A stretch of DNA of 64,000 nucleotides from Psychrobacillus insolitus. GTDB lineage: Bacteria; Bacillota; Bacilli; Bacillales_A; Planococcaceae. How positions within the stretch are numbered: the stretch's first letter is position 1; each line of letters starts with the position of its first letter. The position numbers and the translations under genes are program-made. The DNA is taken from assembly GCF_003254155.1 (NCBI RefSeq), contig NZ_QKZI01000002.1:186001-250000 (forward strand), in the 5' to 3' direction. Shown one piece after another: positions 35,467-45,178 of the stretch. The notes under the pieces are model-generated. The model searched no databases. It was not told where the DNA came from and saw only the letters and a list, made by a program, of their open reading frames with translations.

Positions 35467-37479
35467 TTAAAACAGTTTTTCTACTTCTTCTGCAGAAATT
35501 GGAGGGCTAATATAATATCCTTGAAGTGCATCGCATCCAAACTCTTTTAAAAGCAAGTACTGTGACTCATGCTCTACACCTTCTGCAACAACACGAACAC
35601 CTAAAGAATGCCCTAAATGTATTAGACCTTGAACTAATTTTTTTTGCTTCTCTAGTCCTGTAATCGAGCTAATAAATGAGCTGTCTATTTTCATTTCATC
35701 AATAGGGAGCAGTTGTAAATAGTGAAGTGATGCATATCCAGTTCCAAAATCATCTAAAGTGAACGTAACTCCATCCTGTTGCAATTTGCGCATTTGTCCA
35801 ATAATCGACTGTTCACCTTCTGCTTCTATTGCGAATTTTTCAGTGAACTCAATTTGCAATAAACTAGGCGAACAATTGTATTTTTCTAACACCTTTCGAA
35901 TCGTTTTCACCATGTTTTTATCACGAAACTCGCGAATAGAAGAATTATAGCTAACTTTTACTGGAATCTCTTTTCTCTGCCAAATGGCTGCTTGTTCACA
36001 GGCTTTTTCTAAAACGAAAGTTCCTATTTCGTTTATCAATCCTGTTTCTTCAGCAATAGGAATCAGTTCATCTGGAGAAACAGTACCAAGTACTTCATCC
36101 TCCCAGCGAACTAGAGCTTCTACAGCAATCACTTTTCCAGTTGCAACATCTACTTGTGGTAAGTACATTACGTGTAAATCATTGTGATCAAGGGCTAAAA
36201 GTAATCTTTTTTCTATTTGGATTCTTCGGCTCAATTTATAATGGTCTGATTGAGAAAGGATGGCAATTGAACCGCCACCTTCTTTTTTAATCTTTTGGAT
36301 TGTTGTGGTGGAAGCTTTCAATAAATTTATATAGGTTTGCTGGTCTTCAGGAAATTTAGTGATACCACCACTTACTGTTAAAGGAATCATTTTATTGTTT
36401 AAATAAATAGGCTTCTGTTTTAAAAAATAAATAAACTCTTGGATATACCAATCACTTAGTGGCGTAATAAGTGCAAATTCATCTCTACTAGTTCTTGCAA
36501 TTATGGAATCTCTAAAATATACTTTTAATCGTTTCGTAAATTCGGTTAATAACATTGTTTCTGTTTGATCATTGAAAATTTCTTTTAATGTATAAAATTG
36601 GTCAATAGAAATATACACAAATGAGAAATGTTTGCTATCTCGAATATATTCTGCAACAATTTCCTCTAAACGATGTCTACTTATTAATCCAGTTTCAGTA
36701 TCAACATATGCAATTTGTTCCAGTTTAGTTTGTAATAATTTTTTTTCTGTAATTTCTTCTTCTAATAATAAATAATATAGTAGGTTTTTTTGTGAGTCGG
36801 TAATAGGTATCACCAAAAGATTTACCCAATAGATTTGACCAGTTTTAGTGATTTTTTCAATAGGGCCATAGAAGTTTTCCCCATTACGAATCTTTTTAAC
36901 AATCACCTCAGCTTTTGCAACATGATCAGGTGTATTCGGTATTAACTGCCAAAAAGACTTACCAAGAACTCTTTTAGGCGTCCATTTACTGCTACTCAAA
37001 AATTTGTCATTTGCATGAATGACTATTCCATCTTTGTCTAAGTAGACAAGCATAAAAGATTCTGATAACCCTTTTTTTAAGAGTTGTAGCTCTATAAAAC
37101 TCGTATTTTCTGTATTTTGAATGTCGGCAAAATTAATTTGAAATAAGGAAAATCGTTCATTTTCAAAAGGAAAGGACTTTGCAACAATAGAAGCAGTAAA
37201 ACTGTCCCCATTCTGATGATATAAAGGAACAGAGTCAAATTGAAGAGGATCGAGACTTCTCGATAAGCTTTCCCAAATATCGGTAAAATGGTCATCTAAA
37301 TTACGATCAAATAAAGGAACGTATTTACCTTTTACGTCATCTGATTTGTAACCGAAACTTTTTTCTGCCTCATCACTCCACCAAATGATATGACCATGCA
37401 TGTCTGTCATGAACATTGGATACGGTGTATGATTGGAAATAAGTCTACTTGCTTCTAATAATTCCTGAATATGATGCAT
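35467..37479 (-). CDS. PAS-PAS-GGDEF-EAL cyclic-di-GMP phosphodiesterase candidate
   Basis: A 670-residue cytosolic signalling protein. Two PAS domains (about residues 5-115 and 130-250) come first. The GGDEF domain (about 265-410) is degenerate, with RTSRDEF where GGDEF should be, so it should not make c-di-GMP. The EAL domain (about 420-670) keeps VEALVRW, EFTEKFAIE, DDFGTGYASL, DEMKIDSSFI and VAEGVEHESQ, and so is likely an active phosphodiesterase. No membrane helix, so the PAS domains probably sense an internal signal. ATG at 37479 is preferred over GTG at 37485 by spacing from AAAGGAG. Confidence 0.9.
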   Translation of the reverse strand: MHHIQELLEASRLISNHTPYPMFMTDMHGHIIWWSDEAEKSFGYKSDDVKGKYVPLFDRNLDDHFTDIWESLSRSLDPLQFDSVPLYHQNGDSFTASIVAKSFPFENERFSLFQINFADIQNTENTSFIELQLLKKGLSESFMLVYLDKDGIVIHANDKFLSSSKWTPKRVLGKSFWQLIPNTPDHVAKAEVIVKKIRNGENFYGPIEKITKTGQIYWVNLLVIPITDSQKNLLYYLLLEEEITEKKLLQTKLEQIAYVDTETGLISRHRLEEIVAEYIRDSKHFSFVYISIDQFYTLKEIFNDQTETMLLTEFTKRLKVYFRDSIIARTSRDEFALITPLSDWYIQEFIYFLKQKPIYLNNKMIPLTVSGGITKFPEDQQTYINLLKASTTTIQKIKKEGGGSIAILSQSDHYKLSRRIQIEKRLLLALDHNDLHVMYLPQVDVATGKVIAVEALVRWEDEVLGTVSPDELIPIAEETGLINEIGTFVLEKACEQAAIWQRKEIPVKVSYNSSIREFRDKNMVKTIRKVLEKYNCSPSLLQIEFTEKFAIEAEGEQSIIGQMRKLQQDGVTFTLDDFGTGYASLHYLQLLPIDEMKIDSSFISSITGLEKQKKLVQGLIHLGHSLGVRVVAEGVEHESQYLLLKEFGCDALQGYYISPPISAEEVEKLF

Positions 37480-37629
37480 ATTCACGACTCCTTTTAATTA
37501 TCTTGATATTCATTATATAGAAGGAAGGGTAATTAGTCATTATTAGTGAAGAAGTTTCAATGGAATATTTAAAATATAGGTAATTAGTTGTTTTTAAAAA
37601 TGGTAGCAGAGTAGAATGAGGTGTGTTAA

Positions 37630-38535
37630 ATGGAGCGTTGGAAAGGGATTGTCCTAATTGTTATCGGTTCTATTCTTTGGGGAGCGACTGGACCGATGAT
37701 TGAATGGGTTTTGGGCAATAATAGTATGGCTGTTTCGTTTTTTCTAACTATCCGGTTAGTTAGTGCAGGTGCATCTATACTGGTATTTTTAAAACTTAGT
37801 GGAAAGTCAGTTATGGCGATTTGGAAAGAAAAGTTCTGGTTAATGCAATTATGTATATTTGGGATATTTGGAATGCTGGGTGTGCAATATACATTTGTTG
37901 CAGCAATTGAAGCGAGTAATGCATCTATTGCAACATTAATGCAATTTTTAGGTCCAATTTATATTGTATTATTCTTTTCTTGGAAGAGTAAGATGTTTCC
38001 TCCAAGGTATCAAGTCGTAGGGATTATAGGGACTCTTTTAGGTTTGTTTTTATTGTTAACGAATGCAGATATTAGTAAATTGTTGATTAGTAATGAGGCG
38101 TTGCTTTGGGGCCTAGGAGTAGGAATTGCCTTTTCGATCTATACAGTTTATCCCGCAAGACTTATGAAGGAATGGGGAGTCTTGGTCGTAGTTGGTTGGG
38201 GAATGTTAATAGGTGGAACTGTTCTTGCGCTAGTCTCAAAAATATGGCGTTCGGACGACTGGGGACAATTAGTAGAGTATCCTGTGAATTTTTTGGTTGT
38301 TATTATTATTTTAATCGGTACAATTGCATTTATTCTTTTCTTATCTAGTATGAAATACATTACGGCAGTAGAAACAAGTATTTTATCGAGTATTGAACCA
38401 TTAACTGCTTTGATCATTTCGGTAATTTGGTTAGGGCAAGTACTAGGTTTGTGGCAATATGTTGGCGTGATTGTGATGCTATTATTTGTTACATGGCTCT
38501 CGATTGCTGGCCAAGGTAAAAGGGGTGTTGTGTAA
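37630..38535 (+). CDS. EamA/DMT family transporter
   Basis: A 301-residue membrane protein with ten helices in two EamA repeats. IVLIVIGSILWGATGPMIEW at the start, AAIEASNASIATLMQFLGPIYIVLFFSWKSKM ending repeat one, and MKYITAVETSILSSIEPLTALIISVIWLGQ in repeat two, all typical. Substrate unknown. Its stop codon is directly followed, with no gap, by the GTG start of an ABC exporter subunit, so the three genes to 42076 form one operon. Confidence 0.88.
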   Translation: MERWKGIVLIVIGSILWGATGPMIEWVLGNNSMAVSFFLTIRLVSAGASILVFLKLSGKSVMAIWKEKFWLMQLCIFGIFGMLGVQYTFVAAIEASNASIATLMQFLGPIYIVLFFSWKSKMFPPRYQVVGIIGTLLGLFLLLTNADISKLLISNEALLWGLGVGIAFSIYTVYPARLMKEWGVLVVVGWGMLIGGTVLALVSKIWRSDDWGQLVEYPVNFLVVIIILIGTIAFILFLSSMKYITAVETSILSSIEPLTALIISVIWLGQVLGLWQYVGVIVMLLFVTWLSIAGQGKRGVV

Positions 38536-40272
38536 GTGAAAACAGTTTTTTCTTTTCTGTCTCCGTATAAATGGCTTGTTGTTACAGCATTATTTTTCAT
38601 GTTAATTGAACTATCAGTGGAACTTATTCAACCATTATTAATCAAGATTATTATTGATGACGGGATAGTAGCTGGAGACCAACAAACGATACTCTTTTGG
38701 GGTAGTATCATGTTAGGACTATCTCTACTTGCTTTTATAGCTGGGATTATTAATACATTTATAGCTTCACATGCAGTGCAAAGTTATGGATTTGATATTC
38801 GCCAAGCGCTTTTTAAAAAGGTTCAATCGTTCACGATGGCTACTTTTATAAAATTTCCAACTGCAAGTTTGATCACTCGATTAACGAATGATGTAACAAT
38901 GACGCAAAATGTTATTTTTATGGGACTTCGTATTATGCTGAGAGCCCCTTTAATAGTTGTTGGAAGTATTATAATGGCGTTCTTTGTTCAACCATATTTG
39001 GCATTATTTTTAGTAATCAGCGCTCCGTTTTTAGTCATATTCCTTTATATCATGAGTAGAAAAGGAATGACTTTATTTGGCAAGGTACAGCGAAGTGTAG
39101 ACCGAGTGACACGGAAAATTCAAGAGAATTTACAGGCCGTTCGATTAATCAAAGCTTATCTCAGAGGGAATTATGAATCCAACCGGTTTTCTACTGTAGC
39201 AGCTACGTTGAAAACGGATAACGTCAAGGCGTTCCGAATAATGGAGTTTATATTGCCAGTCCTATTATTTGTGATGAACGTTAGTTTAATGGCGGTGCTT
39301 TGGTTTGGTGCAAAAGAAATGCAGACAGGCGATGTACAAATAGGAGAGTTAGTTGCGATTGTTAACTATGCGATGCGTATGACAGGAGCATTTTCTATGT
39401 TTTCATTTATTATCATTTTCTTTTCAAGAGCAAAAGCTTCTGCAGATCGAATGGAAGAAGTGTTACTTGAAGAAGATGGTATTGAAGAAATTGATGGTAA
39501 CTCTCATATAACGGCACCGAATTCAGGGGAAATTGAATTCCGACATGTGTCATTTCATTATCCAACAACGGACATACCAGTTTTAAAAGATGTGTCATTT
39601 ACTATTAAGTCGGGATCAAAACTTGCCATAATGGGAGCGACGGGGTCTGGTAAATCGACATTATTAAACTTAATCCCTCGATTTTTTGATGCAACTAAAG
39701 GTGAAATTTTGGTGGATGGAGTAAATGTGAAGGAATGGCAACTAATGGAGCTGAGAAAAGTGATTGGTTTAGTTCCTCAGCAGTCCATATTATTCACAGG
39801 GAGTATTGAAGAAAACTTACGCTTTGGAGATTCCACTGTGGATGGGGAGTTATTAAAAGAAGCGGCCAAACAAGCTCAAATTCATCATTCGATTGAACAA
39901 TTTCCAGATCAGTATAATACGAGAGTAGGGCAAAAAGGGGTTAATCTATCCGGTGGGCAAAAGCAACGTTTGTCTATCGCGCGTGCATTGGTTAGAAAAC
40001 CAACCATTTTGCTATTGGATGATAGTACAAGTGCACTGGATGTATCAACGGAGAATGCTTTATGGCAGGCTTTAGAAGATGAGAAATCGACCATGTTAGT
40101 CATCACACAAAAAATTAGAACAGCAAAAGGTGCAGATCAGATTCTATTATTAGAAGAAGGAAAGGTATCCGCGTATGGAACACACGCACAGTTGTTAGAA
40201 AGCTCTTCTTTATATAAAGAAATTGCAAAATCACAGCAGGAGGGAGACGATTATGTTGAACTTCATTCGTAA
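38536..40272 (+). CDS. Heterodimeric ABC exporter subunit, BmrC/YheI-like
   Basis: A 578-residue half-transporter: six membrane helices (about 1-310), then an ATPase domain with Walker A GATGSGKST, Q-loop LVPQQS and signature LSGGQKQRLS. The Walker B end is LLLDDSTSALD, Asp in place of the catalytic Glu, and the switch His is replaced by Gln (LVITQKIRT). This is the degenerate-site pattern of BmrC in the BmrCD multidrug exporter. Start GTG abuts the previous stop codon. The partner subunit overlaps by 20 bases. Confidence 0.9.
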   Translation: MKTVFSFLSPYKWLVVTALFFMLIELSVELIQPLLIKIIIDDGIVAGDQQTILFWGSIMLGLSLLAFIAGIINTFIASHAVQSYGFDIRQALFKKVQSFTMATFIKFPTASLITRLTNDVTMTQNVIFMGLRIMLRAPLIVVGSIIMAFFVQPYLALFLVISAPFLVIFLYIMSRKGMTLFGKVQRSVDRVTRKIQENLQAVRLIKAYLRGNYESNRFSTVAATLKTDNVKAFRIMEFILPVLLFVMNVSLMAVLWFGAKEMQTGDVQIGELVAIVNYAMRMTGAFSMFSFIIIFFSRAKASADRMEEVLLEEDGIEEIDGNSHITAPNSGEIEFRHVSFHYPTTDIPVLKDVSFTIKSGSKLAIMGATGSGKSTLLNLIPRFFDATKGEILVDGVNVKEWQLMELRKVIGLVPQQSILFTGSIEENLRFGDSTVDGELLKEAAKQAQIHHSIEQFPDQYNTRVGQKGVNLSGGQKQRLSIARALVRKPTILLLDDSTSALDVSTENALWQALEDEKSTMLVITQKIRTAKGADQILLLEEGKVSAYGTHAQLLESSSLYKEIAKSQQEGDDYVELHS

Positions 40273-42076
40273 ACCTTTTGGATATGAGCCTATTCTGACT
40301 AAAGAGGATCTAAAGAAAAGCACTAAAAAGAAAGTAGAAAAAGCATCTGACTGGAAGGGTGTTTTAAGCCGCATTTGGAAACTAGTAGACGAGCAACGCT
40401 TTTTGTTAATCATTGTATTATTACTAGTAGTAGTTAGCTCTGCATTATCTTTACTTGGCCCATATATGATTGGTATTATTATTGATAAATATATTACCCA
40501 AAGTGTATTTGTAGGACTAGCTAAAATGATTGGCCTATTAGTTATTGTATATGTATTTCTTTCGATTTCTTTGTATATGCAAAGCTATTGGATGATTGGA
40601 ATTGCACAACAAACTATTTACAGATTACGTACAGGCCTTTTTGAACACCTACAAAAATTACCAGTATCATTTTTTGATAAACGACAACACGGCGAACTTA
40701 TGAGTCGGATGACGAATGATATTGAAAATGTAAGCCAAACATTGAATTCGTCTTTTATACAGGTATTTTCAAGTGTTCTAACTTTAGTTGGTACTACTGT
40801 AGTTATGCTGTTGTTAAGTCCGCTGCTTACAGCTGTAACTTTGACGATTGTACCGTTTATGTATTTTGCGATGAGATGGATTACAAAGCGTACATCGAAA
40901 TTGTTTAAGGAACAGCAACAAGCAGTCGGTGATTTGAATGGAATGATTGAAGAAACGATTTCTGGACAACGAATCGTCAAAGCATTTTCGCAAGAAAGTC
41001 GTATGTTAGAAGAGTTTACAGTAAAAAGCGAACGTCTGAAAAGAACTGGATTTTGGGCTTTAACGTATTCTGGATTTATCCCAAAAGTGATGAACTTATT
41101 AAATAACACAAGCTTTGCATTGGTAGCGGCAGTAGGCGGGGTATTGGCGTACAAAGGCTCTGTGACAATCGGTGAAATAGTTATTTTCACGGAATATGCA
41201 CGACAATTCACCCGTCCTTTAAATGATTTGGCGAACCAATTTAATACAGTTTTATCTGCCATAGCGGGAGCAGAGCGCGTATTTTCGATTATGGATGAAC
41301 CTGCAGAAGTGGATGCAGCAAATGAAAACAAAGACTATCAACTTAAAGGAAATGTGACGTTTGAGCATGTGACATTCCGTTACAATAAAGAGGATGAAAC
41401 ACCTACGATCCAGGATGTTTCTTTCCATGTGGAAGCAGGTAAAATAGTAGCATTAGTTGGGGCAACTGGAGCAGGTAAAACAACCATTATGCAGCTACTG
41501 GCGCGTTTCTATGAAGTAAATGAAGGAACAATTTTGATAGATGGCATTCCAATGGAAAATTTGCCGAGGTTTACATTGCGGAGCCAAACAGCATTTGTTT
41601 TACAAGACCCGTTTTTATTTGAAATGACGGTCAAAGAAAACATACGTTATGGTAAGTTAAATGCAACAGATGAACAATTAATTGATGCTGCAAAACAAGC
41701 AAATGCTCATGACTTTATCATGAAATTACCGGATGGATACGACACCATCCTAAGTGCAGATGGCGGAGAAATTAGCCAAGGTCAAAAGCAGTTATTATCC
41801 ATTGCTAGAGCGCTTGTAGCAGATCCTGCCATTTTATTATTGGATGAAGCAACATCCAGCATTGATACAGTAACGGAGCTTAAAATTCAAGAGGCATTGG
41901 AATACTTGATGGAAGGTAGAACTAGTTTTGTCATTGCACATCGATTGAATACAGTTCGTAAAGCAGATCTTGTATTTGTCATGGAACAAGGAAAATTAAT
42001 CGAAGCTGGATCACAGAAGGATTTGTTAGAGAAACAAGGGACTTATTACAAAATGTTAACTAATTCGAAAATTTGA
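40253..42076 (+). CDS. Heterodimeric ABC exporter subunit, BmrD/YheH-like
   Basis: A 607-residue half-transporter with a basic N-terminal extension, six membrane helices, and an ATPase domain. Walker A GATGAGKTT, Walker B LLLDEATSSID with the catalytic Glu, and switch His (FVIAHRLNTV) are intact, but the signature is ISQGQKQLLS instead of LSGGQ. It complements the partner: one working and one degenerate ATP site per dimer, as in BmrCD. Substrates are probably drugs or lipids. The start at 40253 follows AGGAGGG; an upstream in-frame ATG at 40223 lacks one. Confidence 0.9.
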   Translation: MLNFIRKPFGYEPILTKEDLKKSTKKKVEKASDWKGVLSRIWKLVDEQRFLLIIVLLLVVVSSALSLLGPYMIGIIIDKYITQSVFVGLAKMIGLLVIVYVFLSISLYMQSYWMIGIAQQTIYRLRTGLFEHLQKLPVSFFDKRQHGELMSRMTNDIENVSQTLNSSFIQVFSSVLTLVGTTVVMLLLSPLLTAVTLTIVPFMYFAMRWITKRTSKLFKEQQQAVGDLNGMIEETISGQRIVKAFSQESRMLEEFTVKSERLKRTGFWALTYSGFIPKVMNLLNNTSFALVAAVGGVLAYKGSVTIGEIVIFTEYARQFTRPLNDLANQFNTVLSAIAGAERVFSIMDEPAEVDAANENKDYQLKGNVTFEHVTFRYNKEDETPTIQDVSFHVEAGKIVALVGATGAGKTTIMQLLARFYEVNEGTILIDGIPMENLPRFTLRSQTAFVLQDPFLFEMTVKENIRYGKLNATDEQLIDAAKQANAHDFIMKLPDGYDTILSADGGEISQGQKQLLSIARALVADPAILLLDEATSSIDTVTELKIQEALEYLMEGRTSFVIAHRLNTVRKADLVFVMEQGKLIEAGSQKDLLEKQGTYYKMLTNSKI

Positions 42077-42086
42077 GGAGTATATT

Positions 42087-42944
42087 ATGCAATTATCATT
42101 TATGACTGTTTCGATACCAATAGATACGGAAACATTGGATGAAATAAAGGGATTACTGGAAGAAGCTAAAGAAAATTATACGTCTCTATTAAGTATAGAT
42201 GGATTAATGGATTCTTTTTTAAAAGGATTTTGTGTACTAGTTTATGATGATGAAAAGGATAAATTAGTCGGGGTTTTAACAGCTAGTGACCGAATGGCGA
42301 CGGGAGATTATGAGTGGAGTGCGTTTGTTTCACCATCAGTTCGCAGACAGGGAATTGGGCAGCGATTATTAATGGAGCTAAATCATGAGTTAGAAATTCG
42401 TGGGGCTGTATACGATTTGGCTTTAGTATTCGAGGAAGGAAAAGCTGGTCAACATTTATTGCGAAAAAATGGATATTTCCATGACTTTTCTGAACGTACA
42501 ATGGTAGCGGATGCAAATGTAAATTTCGTTTTAAATGATGTAGAAATATTACTTTTTAGTACAGAAGAGTCAGAGGTTGTTACGGTGTTAGTAAATGCTT
42601 TCGGAGACTCAGAGGATGAAGCAAAAGAAATGATAGCATTTACTACAGCTACACCTAACCGAAGATTAATGATTGCAAAATTAGAAGGCAAAATTGTTGG
42701 TACAGTTTCTATTATAGAAGAGTCTGACAAGCTTTGGGTCACAGGTCTTGCAGTTCATGAGACAGCAAGAGGACAAGGTGTTGCAACTACTATTCTAAAC
42801 TGGACTAAAAAAGAAGCGTTTGACTTAGGAAAAGCTCATGTTTATTTAGATGTGGAAACGGATAATGATAGGGCCCTGTCTTTATATGAAAAGGTAGGAT
42901 TTGAATTGATTAATCATACGAAATTTTATACCAAGCATAGATGA
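42087..42944 (+). CDS. Tandem GNAT-domain N-acetyltransferase
   Basis: A 285-residue protein with two GNAT folds. The first has the acetyl-CoA loop VSPSVRRQGIGQRLL (about residue 83-98), the second ETARGQGVATTILNW (about 230-245) followed by YLDVETDNDRALSLYEKVGFE. Substrate unknown. It starts ten bases after the ABC exporter and ends in a terminator, so it is the last gene of that operon; a link to resistance or export is inference. Confidence 0.88.
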   Translation: MQLSFMTVSIPIDTETLDEIKGLLEEAKENYTSLLSIDGLMDSFLKGFCVLVYDDEKDKLVGVLTASDRMATGDYEWSAFVSPSVRRQGIGQRLLMELNHELEIRGAVYDLALVFEEGKAGQHLLRKNGYFHDFSERTMVADANVNFVLNDVEILLFSTEESEVVTVLVNAFGDSEDEAKEMIAFTTATPNRRLMIAKLEGKIVGTVSIIEESDKLWVTGLAVHETARGQGVATTILNWTKKEAFDLGKAHVYLDVETDNDRALSLYEKVGFELINHTKFYTKHR

Positions 42945-42949
42945 AATTG

Positions 42950-42981
42950 AAAAGCCATGAGCCAAGTGTTCATGGCTTTTT
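42950..42981 (+). terminator. Terminator after the exporter-GNAT operon
   Basis: AAAAGCCATGA / TCATGGCTTTT stem with a loop of about 9 nt and TTTTTG. Confidence 0.85.
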
Positions 42982-43161
42982 GTTGCTTATAATGTATAGG
43001 ATAGTAATGGTAATACCTACACTGTACTTATTACCTGGATTCATATAGAAAAAGGGAGGACAAATCTTTTACAAACTCTCAACATAATTATCCTATCCCC
43101 TTCATAAACTTACTATAGGATGAATGGTGTACAAACATTCAATCGAAAAGGAGCGATTTTA

Positions 43162-43329
43162 TTGGGTTTAAACGAACGCAATGTAACGATGAAAGTTTCG
43201 AATAAATGGTTGAATACATTATATATCACTTCTATAAGTAAACAAGTTCAAACGAGTTTACAATGGATCATTCTGAAAAAAGCTCGCCCACCTAAGTATA
43301 AATACATCCCACTTGCTCCTCGGGAGTAG
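43162..43329 (+). CDS. Small basic protein of unknown function
   Basis: A 55-residue basic protein from TTG at 43162 (AAAGGAG nine bases upstream): GLNERNVTMKVSNKWLNTLY, SLQWIILKKARPPKYKYIPL, ending APRE. It is followed at once by a terminator, which supports a true gene. No membrane helix is certain, though YITSISKQVQTSLQWIIL is amphipathic. I do not recognise the family. Confidence 0.5.
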   Translation: MGLNERNVTMKVSNKWLNTLYITSISKQVQTSLQWIILKKARPPKYKYIPLAPRE

Positions 43330-43337
43330 TTAATCGT

Positions 43338-43370
43338 ACACCGCCTCTTTGTTTTGGAGGTGGTGTTTTA
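43338..43370 (+). terminator. Terminator after the small basic gene
   Basis: ACACCgCCTC / GAGGtGGTGT stem with TTTTA tail. Confidence 0.8.
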
Positions 43371-43418
43371 TCATTTAAAATAGGGTATTTTTAATAAAAA
43401 TGAACGGAGGTCTAACGT

Positions 43419-44138
43419 ATGAAAATATATGCACATAGAGGCTCTTCGGGGACACATCCAGAAAATACAGTGGCTGCATTTAAAGAAGCTGCATCTCTCC
43501 AAATACACGGAGTCGAATTTGATGTCCATATGACGAAGGATGAAGAGCTAGTAGTTGTTCATGATGAATCTATAAATCGCACATCAAATGGTCAAGGTTT
43601 TGTTAAGGATATGACACTAAAGGAACTAAAAGAATATGACTTTGGCGAATGGTTTACTGCAGATTTTAAAGGGGAAAAAATCCCTACATTACGAGAAGTT
43701 TTATATATTTTTAAAGATACACATCATCACATCAATATTGAATTGAAATCAGATGTATTTCCTTATGAAGGAATGGAACAAAAGGTAATTCAAATGTTAG
43801 GGGAATACAGATTAGAGGATCGAGTAGTGATTTCTTCTTTTAATCATGAAATGGTTCAACAAGTAAAGAAGCTCGCACCTCATATCGAAACAGCTATTTT
43901 GTTCATGGAAGTGATGATTGCACCTCATGAGTATGCGGAAATAGTTGGAGCAGATGCACTACATGCATTTTTCCCTACTGTTCTTCGTCCAATGGGGAAG
44001 GAAGCTGTGGCAAGTGGAAAACAAGTTCGCGTGTTCACGGTGAATGACGAACAATATGCAGATGTGCTAAAAGAAATTGGAGTGCATGCTATTTTTACTG
44101 ATTTCCCTAAAAAGATGTACAATTATTTGAAGAAATAA
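43419..44138 (+). CDS. Glycerophosphodiester phosphodiesterase
   Basis: A 239-residue cytosolic GDPD that hydrolyses glycerophosphodiesters to glycerol 3-phosphate and an alcohol. Motifs: IYAHRGSSGTHPENTVAAF (catalytic His-Arg), GVEFDVHMTKDEELVVVHDESINRTSNG (metal and second His), HINIELKSDVFP and FTVNDEQYADVL at the C-terminus. No signal peptide, so the UgpQ-like cytosolic type. ATG follows GGAGG. Confidence 0.92.
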   Translation: MKIYAHRGSSGTHPENTVAAFKEAASLQIHGVEFDVHMTKDEELVVVHDESINRTSNGQGFVKDMTLKELKEYDFGEWFTADFKGEKIPTLREVLYIFKDTHHHINIELKSDVFPYEGMEQKVIQMLGEYRLEDRVVISSFNHEMVQQVKKLAPHIETAILFMEVMIAPHEYAEIVGADALHAFFPTVLRPMGKEAVASGKQVRVFTVNDEQYADVLKEIGVHAIFTDFPKKMYNYLKK

Positions 44139-44172
44139 GAAATGGACTGCAATAAACCGCAGTCCATTTTTT
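44139..44172. terminator. Terminator shared by GDPD and the siderophore operon
   Basis: AAATGGACTGC / GCAGTCCATTT stem with T-run on both sides of a convergent junction; it overlaps the end of the reverse-strand permease gene. Confidence 0.88.
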
Positions 44173-45178
44173 ATTTCTTCATTAGTAAATACATAAAGTA
44201 TGGTGCACCAATTAGGGCGACCATCACTCCTGCAGGAATCCCATTAGGCTCAATGACATTTCGACCAACTGAATCTGCAAAAAGTAGTAACCATCCTCCG
44301 ATTAATAATGCTACCGGTATAAATAATTGATGTCTAGGTCCGACTAGTGACTTGGCAATATGAGGAGCCATTAAACCAATAAATGCAATACCACCTGTAA
44401 CGGAAACTGCAGATGCAGCTAATGCAACAGCGGTTAATAAAAGGATAATGCGTTCTTTTTCAATCGCAACACCAACACCAATTGCTACAGGCTCACTAAG
44501 TCCTAAAAGATTTAACTTGTTCGCTTTATACAGAGTAAACGGGATAAGAATAACCAACCAAGGTAGAAGAGCCAGTATAAACGGCCAATCTGCTCCCCAA
44601 ATGTTTCCTGCTAACCATTTAGAGATAAAATCTACTTTTTCACGTTCCGCTGATGAAATCAGGAGAATCATCAATCCCGATAAAGCCATTGAAAACCCAA
44701 TCCCAACAAGAACTAAGCGTACTGGTTGCAATCCAACTTTTCGATCATAAGACAACAAATAAATGAGCAAAGCAGTAAGAAGTGCACCTGAAAATGCAAC
44801 GATCGGTAGCATATAAACAAAAGAACCAGGATCAATTGGAGAAAATAAGAAAAAGAGTGCAATAGCTACTCCAGCACCAGAGTTAATCCCGATAATTCCT
44901 GGATCAGCTAAATCATTTCGAGTAATTCCTTGCAATATAACCCCCGATAAAGCAAGTGCCATTCCCGCAAGAAACGTAATAATGATACGTGGTAAACGAA
45001 TTGAAAATAATACAAACTCTTCTTTAAAAGTGCCATAACCAAACAAAGTCGGTAATAGGCGTTCGAAAGATAAAGTAGAGAACCCAATACCGGCACTGAT
45101 AACAGCAGTAATGCCTACAAGTATTATTAAAACAAGCATGACAATCCGCTGTTTTTTGATTAGCTCTTGTGGAATCAT
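44171..45178 (-). CDS. Iron-siderophore ABC transporter permease (FecCD family), second
   Basis: A 335-residue FecCD-type permease with about nine to ten helices: RLPRIIITFLAGMALALSGVILQGITRNDLADPGIIGINSGAG, and VSVTGGIAFIGLMAPHIAKSLVGPRHQLFIP with the coupling helix to the ATPase, then ADSVGRNVIEPNGIPAGVMVALIGAPYFMYLL. It forms the channel with the other permease; start overlaps its stop by ATGA. Closest in layout to the YfhA/YfiZ hydroxycarboxylate siderophore systems of Bacillus; exact ligand unknown. Confidence 0.92.
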   Translation of the reverse strand: MIPQELIKKQRIVMLVLIILVGITAVISAGIGFSTLSFERLLPTLFGYGTFKEEFVLFSIRLPRIIITFLAGMALALSGVILQGITRNDLADPGIIGINSGAGVAIALFFLFSPIDPGSFVYMLPIVAFSGALLTALLIYLLSYDRKVGLQPVRLVLVGIGFSMALSGLMILLISSAEREKVDFISKWLAGNIWGADWPFILALLPWLVILIPFTLYKANKLNLLGLSEPVAIGVGVAIEKERIILLLTAVALAASAVSVTGGIAFIGLMAPHIAKSLVGPRHQLFIPVALLIGGWLLLFADSVGRNVIEPNGIPAGVMVALIGAPYFMYLLMKK

